A stretch of DNA of 64,000 bases, taken from assembly GCF_001310815.1 (NCBI RefSeq), contig NZ_BAZK01000017.1:1-64000 (forward strand), in the 5' to 3' direction. Both the position numbers and the translations under genes were made by a program. The notes beneath the pieces are model-generated. The model ran no database searches, was not told the origin of the DNA, and saw nothing but the letters and a program-made list of their open reading frames with translations. Below, piece after piece: positions 1-9,846 of this stretch. This DNA comes from Pseudovibrio denitrificans JCM 12308. Lineage in GTDB: Bacteria > Pseudomonadota > Alphaproteobacteria > Rhizobiales > Stappiaceae. Position 1 is the stretch's first letter; every line of letters begins with the position of its first letter.

Positions 1-2079
1 TTCCATCTCACGGACGGTCCATTTCAAAGCCACAACAGCTTTGTTTGGATCGGTCACAACTGGAGTGAGAAGGTGCGGGATGCCGTCGTAGATGGACAGT
101 TCCAGCATCTTTGGATCGATCATGATCATCTTACATTGCTCAGGGGTGAGCCTGTAGAGCAGAGAGAGGATCATGGTGTTCACAGATACGGACTTACCAG
201 AACCGGTCGTACCGGCCACGAGCAGGTGAGGCATGCGGGCGAGGTCGGCGATGACGGCTTCACCATTAATGGTTTTACCGAGAGACATAGCCAGTTTTGC
301 CTTGGACTCATCAAAATCCTCAGAATCCAGCAGTTCGCGAAGATAAACGGTTTCACGTTTGGCATTCGGCAGTTCGATACCGATTGCGTTCTTACCCGGA
401 ATAACGGCCACACGTGCAGAGATCGCGCTCATGGAGCGGGCGATGTCATCTGCCAGACCGATCACGCGGGAGGACTTGATGCCCGGCGCTGGTTCCAGTT
501 CGTAAAGGGTAACAACAGGGCCGGGACGAACCGCGATGATTTCACCGCGTACACCGAAGTCGCCCAGAACACCTTCCAGAATGCGGGCGTTTTGCTCCAG
601 TGCGTCTTTGCTCAGGCGCTGTTTGCCATCTGCCTGCGGTTCTGCCAGTAGCTCGATGCTTGGTAGTTCAAACGGTTTCTGTTTGACGATTGCAGTAGAC
701 TGTTTTTCTTGCGCGAATGGGCGTGGAACCATGCGGCCCGGAGTTGGGCGTGGCGCCTGTGGCTGCGGAACCGGCTGCATTTGTGGCTCTGGTTCGTCTG
801 GGCTGGCGATGCCGATCGGGCCAACTGGAGCTTCTGGCTGAGGTCCGCGATGGAGGTCTTCGTCCTCGTAGTACTCGTCAGGTCCGAGTTCGTAGCCTTG
901 CTCGTCATAAGCAGGTTGGCCAGCTGGTGCGGCTTCCCACTGCTCTTCAGGGTATGGCTCATTCTGCGGCGCGTATTGCTGTGTGTTGTCGTATTGTGGA
1001 TCAAACTGCACATCATCGCGCGCAGGCTGAGCTTCCTGCTGATAATAATCGTTGAGGCCGTCGTCTTCATCCGGCATCAGCTTCGCTGCCACCTTGCGTC
1101 TCAGACGGGAAACCAGACCACCTTTTTGCTCCGGTTCTTCCTCGTAGGCTTCCTGTTCTTCCCATTGCTGTGAAGCTTGTGGGTCGTACTGGTCGTCTTC
1201 GTAGTATTCCTGTTGCTGTTGTGGCTGGTTTGGATCGTGCGGTGCCTGAGCGTACTCTTCTTCTTCCTGCCAGTTCTGTTCAGCAGCAGGCTTGCGCTTG
1301 AAGAGGGTCCGCTGGATTGCGCTGGTTGCCATCAGCTTCCAGTGGCTGAGGGCACCAATAATTGCGTAATAGCGGTTGTTTTCGCCTTCGTAGTCGTCCT
1401 CGGAATCTTCAGAGAATGGAAGAGCTTCGTGAGGTGTGTACTCGTCTTCAACCGCTTCGTCTTCTGTGATCTCTTTTGGAGAAGACTCTTTGCCGATCAG
1501 GCCAGCAGCATGTGCCAACAGAGCAATGGACGGCAGGCCGAGACCGACTGCACCGGTGAGGGTGCGCAGGCCGGTTGAGAGTTCAGGCAGAATTGCGGAT
1601 GGGATGGAGAACACCCAGTCACCAAGGAAGCCGCCAAGACCAGTTGGTAGTGGCCAGCTTGTTGGGACTGGAATTGCTGCCAGTCCACCCGCGAACAGCA
1701 CTGTTCCGACGAACCATGTCAGAAAACGTTTGCGGGTGACGCCAGAGGTGTATTTGAGCGACAGGCGCCAGCCCCAAATGAAGATGGGCACCAAGAACAC
1801 GGCTGTTGCCAGCCCGATGGTCTGCATCAAAACATCAGCAACAATGGCACCAGTTTGACCCAAAGCGTTGTTGATCTCCGCATTGGTTGCGTGATTCAAG
1901 CTTGGGTCGGCTGTGGACCATGTTGCTAGTGCTGCCGCCACGCAGATGCCGATGACAAGGATCACCGCACCGCCAATGACGATCAGATTGCTTTTGATAA
2001 AGCGCTTTATCGGGCTCTCTGTATCAGCCAGTGAAACAGAGTTTGCTTTTGGTCGTTGCATTGCAGCAGCCTGACGCAT
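1..2079 (-). CDS. ftsK: DNA translocase FtsK, N-terminal 693 codons (runs off left edge)
   Basis: FtsK anchors at the division septum and pumps chromosome DNA to resolve dimers before cell separation. The visible part starts at the ATG complementary to 2077-2079. It has four hydrophobic segments in roughly the first 200 residues, then a long acidic linker rich in Gln, Glu, Tyr and Pro (about residues 215-450). The motor domain follows, with a Walker A motif GTTGSGKS near residue 620. The Walker B region and the gamma domain lie mostly beyond the window. The start is only 4 nt after the stop of the upstream aminotransferase gene, so the two are probably co-transcribed. Family assignment is firm; only the C-terminus is missing. 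Confidence 0.95.
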   Translation of the reverse strand, partial: MRQAAAMQRPKANSVSLADTESPIKRFIKSNLIVIGGAVILVIGICVAAALATWSTADPSLNHATNAEINNALGQTGAIVADVLMQTIGLATAVFLVPIFIWGWRLSLKYTSGVTRKRFLTWFVGTVLFAGGLAAIPVPTSWPLPTGLGGFLGDWVFSIPSAILPELSTGLRTLTGAVGLGLPSIALLAHAAGLIGKESSPKEITEDEAVEDEYTPHEALPFSEDSEDDYEGENNRYYAIIGALSHWKLMATSAIQRTLFKRKPAAEQNWQEEEEYAQAPHDPNQPQQQQEYYEDDQYDPQASQQWEEQEAYEEEPEQKGGLVSRLRRKVAAKLMPDEDDGLNDYYQQEAQPARDDVQFDPQYDNTQQYAPQNEPYPEEQWEAAPAGQPAYDEQGYELGPDEYYEDEDLHRGPQPEAPVGPIGIASPDEPEPQMQPVPQPQAPRPTPGRMVPRPFAQEKQSTAIVKQKPFELPSIELLAEPQADGKQRLSKDALEQNARILEGVLGDFGVRGEIIAVRPGPVVTLYELEPAPGIKSSRVIGLADDIARSMSAISARVAVIPGKNAIGIELPNAKRETVYLRELLDSEDFDESKAKLAMSLGKTINGEAVIADLARMPHLLVAGTTGSGKSVSVNTMILSLLYRLTPEQCKMIMIDPKMLELSIYDGIPHLLTPVVTDPNKAVVALKWTVREME

Positions 2080-2083
2080 TCAA

Positions 2084-3280
2084 TTACTCCAGAGAGTCCA
2101 AAATTCTTCGGAACGCTTCCTTGCTGGTTTCCAAAGATTCAACGAGGGCGAGGCGGATGTATTTGTCACCGGGGTTGGAACCGTCCGGCATGTCTGAGGC
2201 GATGTAAGCACCCGGAAGAGCTTTGACGCCGGTTTCACGCCACAGCTTTTCAGCGACTTCGGCGCCAGAGCCCCAGCGGGATACATCCAGCCAAAGGAAG
2301 AAGCCGCCATCTTTGCGTACGGAACCAAAGAGAGGCGCGAGCATCTCTTCAGCTGCATCGTACTTTTCATTGTAGAGGCGGCGGTTTTCGATCACGTGCT
2401 CTTCATCGCCAAATGCACGCACAGCCAGCGCCTGAATAGGCATTGGAACCTGAGGGGCGGCAACATTGCGGAAATCAGCGAAGAACTGGATGAACTCAGG
2501 ATCACCAGCAGCAAAGCCGCAGCGCGCGCCCGGCAGGTTGGAGCGCTTGGAGAGGGAGTTGAAGGTCACCACGTTTTTCAGTGTGCCATCAATTGCTTCA
2601 GCAGCTTCCAGAATGCCGGTTGGCGGAGTGTCGCGGTAAATCTCAGAATAGCATTCATCCGCGAAGAGCATGAAGTTGTGTTTGCGTGCCAGCTTGATGA
2701 GCTTTTGCCAGTACTCCATTGGTGCGACGGTGCCCTGAGGGTTCGCAGGAGAGGCAAAATAGAACGCGACAGTGCGGTCCAGCAGATCCGGATCAATTGC
2801 ATCCAGATCAGGCAGAACTCCGTCAGCTGGTTCTGGCAAAAGAATTTCGTCTGCGCCCGCAATATGAGCGCCAGCACCGTAGGATTGGTAGAACGGGTTC
2901 GGCAAAATAACAGCCGGTTTGCCGTCTTTTTTCAGATAGTCGCGTGCGGAGACGCAGCCGAACACGAGGCCTTCGCGAGATCCGTTGAGCGGAATAACGC
3001 TCTTGTCCGGATTAAAAGCATCGGACAGGCTGAAGCGGTTTTTGAGCCACTTGCCGACAGCTGCGCGGAATTCATCTGTGCCACGGATAGCTGGGTACTT
3101 GCGGAAGCCATCCTTGTTTTCTTCAAGTACTTCAATGACGTAGCTTGGAGGTTCATGACGCGGCTCGCCGATGGTCATGACGATTGGATCCAGACCCGGC
3201 TCGATGCCAGCGAGCTGTTGATTCAGCCGCTGAAACGGGTTTCCTCCGCTAGATTTTTTTTCAACTTCTTTTGTGGACAC
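2084..3280 (-). CDS. PLP-dependent class I/II aminotransferase, DapC-like
   Basis: A 398-residue fold-type I aminotransferase. The PLP lysine is K245 in SLSKRSNLPG. Other family marks are SPANPQGT near residue 177 and the ADECY segment near 207. The closest match from memory is the alphaproteobacterial group annotated as succinyldiaminopimelate aminotransferase (DapC), which makes a lysine and peptidoglycan precursor. Substrate cannot be read from sequence, and alanine, aspartate or valine-type activity is possible. It lies directly upstream of ftsK with a 4-nt gap, an order I recall from other Rhizobiales. The start ATG at 3280 gives a normal family length. Confidence 0.85.
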   Translation of the reverse strand: MSTKEVEKKSSGGNPFQRLNQQLAGIEPGLDPIVMTIGEPRHEPPSYVIEVLEENKDGFRKYPAIRGTDEFRAAVGKWLKNRFSLSDAFNPDKSVIPLNGSREGLVFGCVSARDYLKKDGKPAVILPNPFYQSYGAGAHIAGADEILLPEPADGVLPDLDAIDPDLLDRTVAFYFASPANPQGTVAPMEYWQKLIKLARKHNFMLFADECYSEIYRDTPPTGILEAAEAIDGTLKNVVTFNSLSKRSNLPGARCGFAAGDPEFIQFFADFRNVAAPQVPMPIQALAVRAFGDEEHVIENRRLYNEKYDAAEEMLAPLFGSVRKDGGFFLWLDVSRWGSGAEVAEKLWRETGVKALPGAYIASDMPDGSNPGDKYIRLALVESLETSKEAFRRILDSLE

Positions 3281-3482
3281 AAGAATTCTCGCAGGAATGA
3301 TTTACAACAATTGCTCAGAGCACCAAAACTCTAGTGTTTTTTGGTAAATTGGCTGTTAACCAATTTACTGTGCGCTAAGCTGAATAGGTGTTTCTTCTGG
3401 GGTTTGTCATCTGATTTTTTAGAAGTGTGGGTTTTGATGTGCTGGCTGAGTTAGGATCGAACTTGGGCCGGGATTTGTCGAA

Positions 3483-4487
3483 ATGGCGCAAACCACAGAA
3501 AACATTGAAGCAAGCCACATCCATCTGGATTCTTCGTTTGTTGTTGTTTTCTCCAAATCCAAAGGCATGCGCAGATTCACACTAGCAGAGCTACGTGACT
3601 ATGAGCTGGAGCCCGATGAATTTTATTGGGCTTATCTGCAACGGGTTGCCGCTCAGAACAGAGAGTTTCTCGAAGAGGCGGGGTTAGAGCACAGCGATAT
3701 TGATGAGCTGCTTGCGCGAGAGGTGCGTCCGCATTGTCATGTGCGTTCGAAAGGGGTGTTTATTGCGATCAACTCCTTCAATGAACTGCCCAGCCAGGAA
3801 AGCGGCGATATGGAATATGCCCATGTTTGGGTTGATGAGCGTAGGATCATCTGTGTCTGGCATGAGCCGCTGGAGGTGTTTCGTAGTCTGGTTGAAAGCT
3901 TCAACAAGCGCGTACCACCTGAAAGCACTGCGGAGTTCTGGGCGCGATTGGTTCTGGCAATTGCTGAGCGTGCAGAAGATATGGTTGAGGAGCTTCAAGA
4001 CCGGATTGATCATCTGGAAGATGTGGTTTTGGAAACCGGTGATCATCCATGGGAGAGTGAGCTGGCCAGGGTGAGGCGTTTTGCAACAATTGTTCGCCGC
4101 AGCATGCTGGCGTTTCTGGATACCATTCGAAACTTTGAAATTGAGAATTTCAGCTGGGTTAATCGCGTGAATAAACGACGTGTGCGTGAAGCCGGGGATC
4201 GTGCTCTTCGAATTGCAGAAGAGATGGATGCTATCCGAGAGCGTGCTGAAATTGTTCACGATCAGATTATGTTCAAACGCTCTGAGACAACCAATCGCTC
4301 TATGTTGATGATGGCAGCGATTGCTGTTGTGTTCCTGCCGCTCAGCTTCATTACTGGATTGCTGGGCATTAACGTTGCGGGCATTCCCGGAAGCCATGAC
4401 CCTGTTGCATTTACAGTGGTCACGGCGCTGCTGGTTCTTATCGGACTGGTTCTGTTTATGATCGTCCGATGGTTTAAGATGTTTTAG
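3483..4487 (+). CDS. zntB: CorA-family divalent cation transporter, ZntB type
   Basis: A 334-residue CorA-superfamily protein: a soluble cytoplasmic N-terminal domain, a long coiled helix (about residues 150-270), and two C-terminal membrane helices. The loop after the first helix carries GIN followed by VAGIPG instead of the GMN of CorA magnesium channels. GIN is typical of ZntB proteins, which move zinc and related divalent cations. The short basic tail WFKMF is also family-like. The gene stands alone, and its stop overlaps the stop of the convergent SDHAF4-like gene. Zinc as substrate is inferred from the family. Confidence 0.85.
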   Translation: MAQTTENIEASHIHLDSSFVVVFSKSKGMRRFTLAELRDYELEPDEFYWAYLQRVAAQNREFLEEAGLEHSDIDELLAREVRPHCHVRSKGVFIAINSFNELPSQESGDMEYAHVWVDERRIICVWHEPLEVFRSLVESFNKRVPPESTAEFWARLVLAIAERAEDMVEELQDRIDHLEDVVLETGDHPWESELARVRRFATIVRRSMLAFLDTIRNFEIENFSWVNRVNKRRVREAGDRALRIAEEMDAIRERAEIVHDQIMFKRSETTNRSMLMMAAIAVVFLPLSFITGLLGINVAGIPGSHDPVAFTVVTALLVLIGLVLFMIVRWFKMF

Positions 4488-4745
4488 AAATCGCTGGTGA
4501 TACCTTTAACTTCCCAGTCGCTGTAGCGGGCAGTCCAGGCCTCCGCGGCCATTGAGTTCTTTTGGCATTGCTTCTTGTGCGGCATCGATTTCAGCGCGGC
4601 GTTCTTCAGCTTCTTTCAGAGCGCGCTGTGCTGCCGGGGGCAGGTCTTCGAACCGGCGTTTTTTGGGTGCTTCTTCGACCTGTTCAGACATATCAACTTC
4701 TTGTGCTTTGAAGTTTTCGACGGCTGATTTGTTCTCTTTTTCCAT
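4484..4745 (-). CDS. SDHAF4/DUF1674-like succinate dehydrogenase assembly factor (frameshifted in this sequence)
   Basis: A small protein that in eukaryotes and alphaproteobacteria helps flavinylated SdhA assemble into complex II. From ATG 4745 one frame reads through ELNGRGGL. The expected C-terminus ARYSDWEVKGITSDF and a TAA stop (4484-4486) sit in another frame. The break is at about 4531-4540. Restoring one A and one C (CTGGAACCTGCC instead of CTGGACTGCC) gives the family consensus GGLEPARY-DWE and an 87-residue protein. Because the tail is perfectly conserved in the shifted frame, this looks like sequencing error rather than decay. The stop overlaps the zntB stop (convergent genes). Confidence 0.72.
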
Positions 4746-4956
4746 TTCAATCCCCGTTGGCTGATGCTGCTTATCGCTTCTGTAAGCTTGCGTTTGCCAT
4801 TTGGAGCTACCACTTAAGCAGGTAGTGGTAGTTTCACAATGATCGCGTAGGCTTAGATATAGGCGCGAGAGCCTGTGTTTTGCAATGGGCACTGCGTTCA
4901 TTGATAGACGACTGTCGAAATTGGCGAATTAGAGAACAGATTGGAGCGTTGAAACC

Positions 4957-5982
4957 ATGAACTATGTACGGACCGGCATGCTGCTTGCGGCGATGACCGC
5001 TTTGTTTATGGGTATTGGCTTCATGATTGGCGGCCAAACCGGCATGCTGATTGCGCTTCTGATCGCCGGTGGCATGAATATCTTCTCCTACTGGAATTCG
5101 GATCGCATGGTTTTGGCCATGCACCATGCGCAGGAGGTGGATGAGCGTCAGGCACCGGAGCTTTATGGTATGGTTCGTACCATGGCGGCACGTGCTGAAC
5201 TGCCGATGCCAAAGGTTTATGTGATCAACAATCCGCAACCAAACGCGTTTGCAACGGGTCGAAACCCTGAAAATGCAGCGGTGGCCGCGACGACCGGTTT
5301 GCTGAACAGCCTGACAAAAGAAGAAGTGGCTGGCGTGATGGCGCACGAGCTGGCGCACGTGAAAAACCGTGACACACTGATCATGACGATCACGGCGACG
5401 ATTGCTGGTGCGATCTCTATGCTGGCAAACTTCGCGTTCTTCTTTGGTGGAAACCGTAATAACCCGCTTGGTTTGATTGGTTCGATCCTGATGATGTTCC
5501 TGGCGCCGATGGCGGCTGCTTTGGTTCAGATGGCGATTTCCAGAACGCGTGAGTATGCGGCTGACCGTATGGGCGCGCAGATCTGTGGTAACCCGCTGTG
5601 GCTCGCTTCTGCCCTGCATAAGATTGCAGGTGGTGCGGCGCGCGTGGTGAACGAGGATGCAGAACATAACCCGGCAACGGCGCATATGTTCATCATCAAC
5701 CCGCTCTCTGGCCAGAACATGGACAACCTGTTCTCCACCCACCCAAACACGGATAACCGTATTGCTGCGCTTCGTGAGATGGCCTCAGAAGGTGGTTTTT
5801 CTGAAATGCGGAGTTCTGGTGACGGTCATTTTGGTGTTCGTGAAACATCCAATGCGCAGCCGCAGCGTGATGCCCGTCGTCCAAGCGGTCCATGGGGTTC
5901 TGCTGGTAACACCGGGCAGCGCCGTGGTGGTGAGCAATCTGGCCGCGATGAACCGCGCAAGCCTAAAGGGCCTTGGGGGTAA
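4957..5982 (+). CDS. htpX: Membrane zinc metalloprotease HtpX
   Basis: A 341-residue M48 protease of the inner membrane that degrades misfolded membrane proteins. It has two N-terminal membrane segments (residues about 5-40). The zinc motif HELAH is near residue 130, two further hydrophobic segments lie at about 145-200, and the third ligand region REYAAD is near residue 195. The C-terminus carries a Gly/Arg/Pro-rich tail ending KGPWG, common in alphaproteobacterial HtpX. It is followed by rsmB, an order I recall from Rhizobiales genomes. Confidence 0.95.
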   Translation: MNYVRTGMLLAAMTALFMGIGFMIGGQTGMLIALLIAGGMNIFSYWNSDRMVLAMHHAQEVDERQAPELYGMVRTMAARAELPMPKVYVINNPQPNAFATGRNPENAAVAATTGLLNSLTKEEVAGVMAHELAHVKNRDTLIMTITATIAGAISMLANFAFFFGGNRNNPLGLIGSILMMFLAPMAAALVQMAISRTREYAADRMGAQICGNPLWLASALHKIAGGAARVVNEDAEHNPATAHMFIINPLSGQNMDNLFSTHPNTDNRIAALREMASEGGFSEMRSSGDGHFGVRETSNAQPQRDARRPSGPWGSAGNTGQRRGGEQSGRDEPRKPKGPWG

Positions 5983-6300
5983 GCGAGAAGGCTAAAAAGC
6001 AAGAGAAAACTGCGAATGCGGGGCGTCTTCCGCATTTGCTTTGTTGATTGTGCCGTGTTTACCTGAATAACTATTCGAGCTTCCCAAATTGTCTTTGCAA
6101 TATTAAAGGTTCTGTGGTTAGCCGAGCGGGATTTGACAGTTCTCCTATGGTGACAATTGGCAGTAATCCGCCAAAACTTCTAGTGGAACCAGATGGTCCA
6201 CTCCGGTTTCTGACAGAAGCCTTTCACGCAAGAATGCATCTTTACAAGAATAGCTGGCGCCGAGGATCTGGCGACACATTCTGGAATACATGGATCAACG
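5983..6300. other. 318-bp intergenic region between htpX and rsmB
   Basis: No convincing gene was seen. An 89-codon reading frame (6048-6317) overlaps the rsmB start, shows no family features and has no clear ribosome-binding site, so it was left out. The region probably holds the rsmB promoter. Confidence 0.4.
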
Positions 6301-7749
6301 ATGAGCGCAGAGCGTAAGAACACATCTTCTCAGGGCAAAAACTCCAAGTTCAAGGGGAGAAAGCGTTCTGGAGCACCGAAGACTCCAAAAGGTAATGACC
6401 AAGCTGCTGAAGCGGATAGCGTAGAGGGCACTTTCAAAGATCCCGGTTATGCAGCGCGTAAGGCAGCGACGGACCTTTTGGGCAAAGTGCTCAGCAAGCG
6501 TATGCCGTTGGACGGTGAGCTTGATCTGAATAATGGTCATCCGGGCTACAAGCGTCTTGAGCCGAATGATCGGGCACTGGTTCGTGCGATTATTGGCACT
6601 GCGTTGCGCCGTCGTGGTCAGATACAGGATGTGATTGATCGCTTCCTTGATCGCCCAATCCCTGAAAAAACTGGTCGTGTTCTCGATATTCTCCATGTTG
6701 CCATGGCGCAGTTGTTCTTTATGTCTGTGCCTGATCATGCGGCTGTGTCTCTCGCAGTGACGCTCGCTGGTCGTGACGGACGTGCGAAGCCATACAAGAA
6801 CCTCGTCAATGCGGTTCTGCGTCGGGCTACTCGTGAAGGTGCTGCTATTATTGCAGAGCAGGATGCTGAGAAGCTGAATGCGCCTGAGTGGATGTTTGCG
6901 CGTTGGTGCGAAGTTTACGGTGAAGAGGCTGCGCGCGCGATGTCCGCTGCGCATATGACAGAACCATATCTGGACCTGACTGTACCTGCTGATCGTGAAG
7001 CGTGGGCTGAGAAGCTGGGCGGTGAAGTGCAGCTTGGCTATTCCGTACGTCTTCAGCCAGATGGTCCAATTGAAAAGCTTGAGGGTTTTGATGACGGTAA
7101 ATGGTGGGTTCAGGATGCTGCGGCAGCTGTACCTGCTCGTTTGCTGGGCGACATCAAAGGCAAAGTGGTTGCTGATCTGTGTGCTGCTCCGGGCGGTAAA
7201 ACCATGCAGCTGGCAGCGGCTGGCGCAGATGTTACCGCTGTCGATATCTCAGCGCGTCGTTTGCAGCGTCTCACGCAGAATCTGAAGCGCGTTGGTTTGG
7301 AAGCTGAGACTGAAGTCTCTGATCTTCGTGAATTTGTGCCGATTGATCTGTTCGATGCGATCCTTCTTGATGCGCCGTGTTCTGCGACCGGAACCATTCG
7401 CCGCCACCCTGATGTGGCTTGGCTGAAGCGTGAAGATGATGTGCTCAAGCTGGCTGATCTACAGTACGAATTGCTTGAGAAGGCATTGGGTTGGCTGAAG
7501 CCAGGCGGCACGCTGGTTTACTGCACCTGTTCACTGGAACAGGAAGAGGGCGAGCTGCAAATTCAACGCTTGCTGCTGGAGCATCCAGAGGTGCAGCGCG
7601 TGCCTGTGACGGCAGAAGAACTCGGCGGCGTGGCTGAGGCGATCAACTCCCAAGGTGACTTCCGTGCGATGCCGGGCCAGAACCCATCTTCTGGCAAAAC
7701 ATCCGGTGGATTGGACGGCTTCTTCGCTGCTCGTTTGCGCATCTCGTAA
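6301..7749 (+). CDS. rsmB: RsmB-family 16S rRNA (cytosine) methyltransferase
   Basis: A 482-residue RNA m5C methyltransferase acting on 16S rRNA (C967 in E. coli numbering). It has a Lys/Ser-rich leader, an N-terminal NusB-like helical domain (about residues 50-190), and a SAM-dependent Rossmann domain with AAPGGKT near residue 300. The two active-site cysteines lie in DAPCSATG (about 358) and YCTCS (about 407). The length is slightly above E. coli RsmB because of the basic leader. The ATG at 6301 was chosen because it is the first in frame; a later start would remove only the low-complexity leader. Confidence 0.93.
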   Translation: MSAERKNTSSQGKNSKFKGRKRSGAPKTPKGNDQAAEADSVEGTFKDPGYAARKAATDLLGKVLSKRMPLDGELDLNNGHPGYKRLEPNDRALVRAIIGTALRRRGQIQDVIDRFLDRPIPEKTGRVLDILHVAMAQLFFMSVPDHAAVSLAVTLAGRDGRAKPYKNLVNAVLRRATREGAAIIAEQDAEKLNAPEWMFARWCEVYGEEAARAMSAAHMTEPYLDLTVPADREAWAEKLGGEVQLGYSVRLQPDGPIEKLEGFDDGKWWVQDAAAAVPARLLGDIKGKVVADLCAAPGGKTMQLAAAGADVTAVDISARRLQRLTQNLKRVGLEAETEVSDLREFVPIDLFDAILLDAPCSATGTIRRHPDVAWLKREDDVLKLADLQYELLEKALGWLKPGGTLVYCTCSLEQEEGELQIQRLLLEHPEVQRVPVTAEELGGVAEAINSQGDFRAMPGQNPSSGKTSGGLDGFFAARLRIS

Positions 7750-7843
7750 AAAGAGGTGGTGGAATGTCACTAAGGATTTGCGCAAATTGAGCATGGTTAA
7801 CGAGATTTAAAGAGCTTGGGCGCAAACCATTTATTAAGTTTGG

Positions 7844-7889
7844 TTTAGAGCGTGCGGTTGCAAAACGCATTTATAGATCACGCTCTAAA
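7844..7889. repeat. 11-bp inverted repeat between rsmB and the heparinase gene
   Basis: The arms TTTAGAGCGTG (7844-7854) and CACGCTCTAAA (7879-7889) are perfectly complementary and enclose 24 bases. There is no T-run on the plus side, so it is not a classic terminator. It may be a weak transcription barrier or a small palindromic repeat. Confidence 0.45.
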
Positions 7890-7965
7890 TCTTTGTTTTT
7901 ACGCGTTTCCTTATTTGAAGGCCTTTGGTTTTCAGGAATACGCTATAGCGGAGAGCTGAAGGGGT

Positions 7966-9681
7966 ATGACGGGCGCAACGGTGTCCGAAAGGCTCAGAAT
8001 CCTTAGCCTTTTGACACAAAACATGGCTCAAAACAGCCTGAACTGGGCACGCGGGGGATCAATGTTCCGCATGTTCTCGTTCGGGAGTGCGCCATCGCGT
8101 CTTCTTATTGCTCCTCAGGATCTTCGCACTGCAGACGCTACGAATGCCGCTGATATCTATGCCGGACGCTTCCTGTTTGCAGGGCATCTGGTTGAGGTTG
8201 GGGGGCAGTCTCCGTTTGATGTGGAGCCTCCGAATCTGCAATGGGCGAAAGCTCTGCATGGATTTTCCTGGCTCCGTCATTTGCGTGCTGCGGAAACCAT
8301 GATGGCACAGCAAAATGCTCGTGCTTTGGTTGAAGACTGGATCAAGACCTGTGGTCGCTGGCATGACATTGGCTGGAAGCAGGAAGTTGTTGCTCGCCGT
8401 GTTCTGAGCTGGATGGCGCAATCTCCGTTGCTGTTGACCGGCTGTGAGGCTGATTTCTATCGCGCCTTCATGCGGTCGCTGTTCCGTCAGGTACGTTTTC
8501 TTCGCCGGACCATGAACAAGGCCCCGGATGGGCTGCCGCGTTTAACCGTTGCTATGGCAAATGCGTGTGCGACTGTTTCCATGGACGGGCAGGGGCGCCA
8601 CATCAAGCAGGCGTTGAAGCGGCTTGATCAGGAGCTGAAACGACAGATCCTTCCGGATGGTGGACATATCTCCCGGCATCCGGGTGCCATCATCGAGATC
8701 CTGGTTGATCTGCTACCAATCCGTCAGGCACTTGTGATGCAAGGGCAAACGGTTTCTCCGGTTATGATGGAATCCATCGATCGCATGATGCCGATGATCC
8801 GCTTCTTCCGTCATGGTGATGGTTCCTTCGCCCACTTCAACGGCATGGCTTCCACGCCGGGTGATGTGGTTGCAACGATCCTAGCTTATGATGATGCTCG
8901 TGGAACGCCGCCAGTGAGTGCGCCTCATTCCGGCTATCAGCGTCTGACTGGTGGTGACAGCCTAGTGGTGATGGATGTTGGTGCTCCGCCGCCGACACGC
9001 TTTTCTAACAGCACACACGCTGGCTGTTTGTCTTTCGAGTTCTCTTCAAAGCGCAATCGTATTGTGGTGAACTGCGGGGTCTCTACACGTGAGCAGGTTG
9101 CGTGGAAGATGGTGGCACGTTCGACCGCTGCTCATTCCACTGCAGGCATTGGTGATGCTTCTTCTTGCCGTTTTCTGACATCATCCCGTTTCGATAAGGT
9201 ACTGGGAAATCCGGTTCTATCCGGCCCGAAAGATGTTTCTGCTGAGCGGCAGGATACTGATCTTTCTGACCGTGTGATTGCGAGCCATGATGGGTATGTG
9301 GATCGCTATGGTATTGTTCACGAACGCGATTTGACGCTTTCACGCGATGGTACGGTTCTGGACGGTATTGATCGCTTCAAGCCTACATCTGACAAGGGCG
9401 AGGAAGAGGCGGTGACCATTCGGTTCCATCTTCATCCGCAGGTCACTTGCACCATGTTGCCGATGGGCGATGCTGCTGTTTTGCAATGTGCTGATGGTGA
9501 GGCGTGGGAGTTTACAGCTGAAGGGCTGGAGTTCTCCGTTGAAGAATCAATCTATCTGTCTGACGTTTTCGGCCATCGCCAGACGCAGCAGATCGTAATT
9601 ACGCTTGGTGTGAAAGAAGCGCAGAGCGTGACGTGGATGTTGAGAAAGACAGCATCTGCGAAGGGACGGCGGAAGACCTAA
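7966..9681 (+). CDS. Heparinase II/III family protein
   Basis: A 571-residue protein with an N-terminal alpha-helical toroid region (GWKQEVVARRVLSWM near residue 135) and a C-terminal beta-rich heparinase II/III domain (about 310-550, including HAGCLSFEFSS and the VDRYGIVHERDL segment). Family members eliminate uronate-containing polysaccharides. In alphaproteobacteria this paralogue sits conservatively between rsmB and purH, and its substrate is not established. No signal peptide is evident, which is odd for a polysaccharide lyase. The start at 7966 is provisional; in-frame ATGs about 40-60 codons downstream could also serve. Confidence 0.85.
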   Translation: MTGATVSERLRILSLLTQNMAQNSLNWARGGSMFRMFSFGSAPSRLLIAPQDLRTADATNAADIYAGRFLFAGHLVEVGGQSPFDVEPPNLQWAKALHGFSWLRHLRAAETMMAQQNARALVEDWIKTCGRWHDIGWKQEVVARRVLSWMAQSPLLLTGCEADFYRAFMRSLFRQVRFLRRTMNKAPDGLPRLTVAMANACATVSMDGQGRHIKQALKRLDQELKRQILPDGGHISRHPGAIIEILVDLLPIRQALVMQGQTVSPVMMESIDRMMPMIRFFRHGDGSFAHFNGMASTPGDVVATILAYDDARGTPPVSAPHSGYQRLTGGDSLVVMDVGAPPPTRFSNSTHAGCLSFEFSSKRNRIVVNCGVSTREQVAWKMVARSTAAHSTAGIGDASSCRFLTSSRFDKVLGNPVLSGPKDVSAERQDTDLSDRVIASHDGYVDRYGIVHERDLTLSRDGTVLDGIDRFKPTSDKGEEEAVTIRFHLHPQVTCTMLPMGDAAVLQCADGEAWEFTAEGLEFSVEESIYLSDVFGHRQTQQIVITLGVKEAQSVTWMLRKTASAKGRRKT

Positions 9682-9846
9682 CGTCATTTATTCCCATGCC
9701 CTTTAGGGGATGTAAACTGCTCCTAAAGGTTACCCGTCAAACCCGCCTTGCACCCTATTAAATGGGTTCCCACGGCTGTGAATAAGTGTTATTTGGCGGG
9801 CGTCAAACCCTTCTATTTCCTCTTTCAGAGAATAAGGCTTTTACCC

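Noticed and set aside
6048..6317. 89-codon frame upstream of rsmB
   Set aside because: It overlaps the rsmB start, has no clear ribosome-binding site and no protein-like features.
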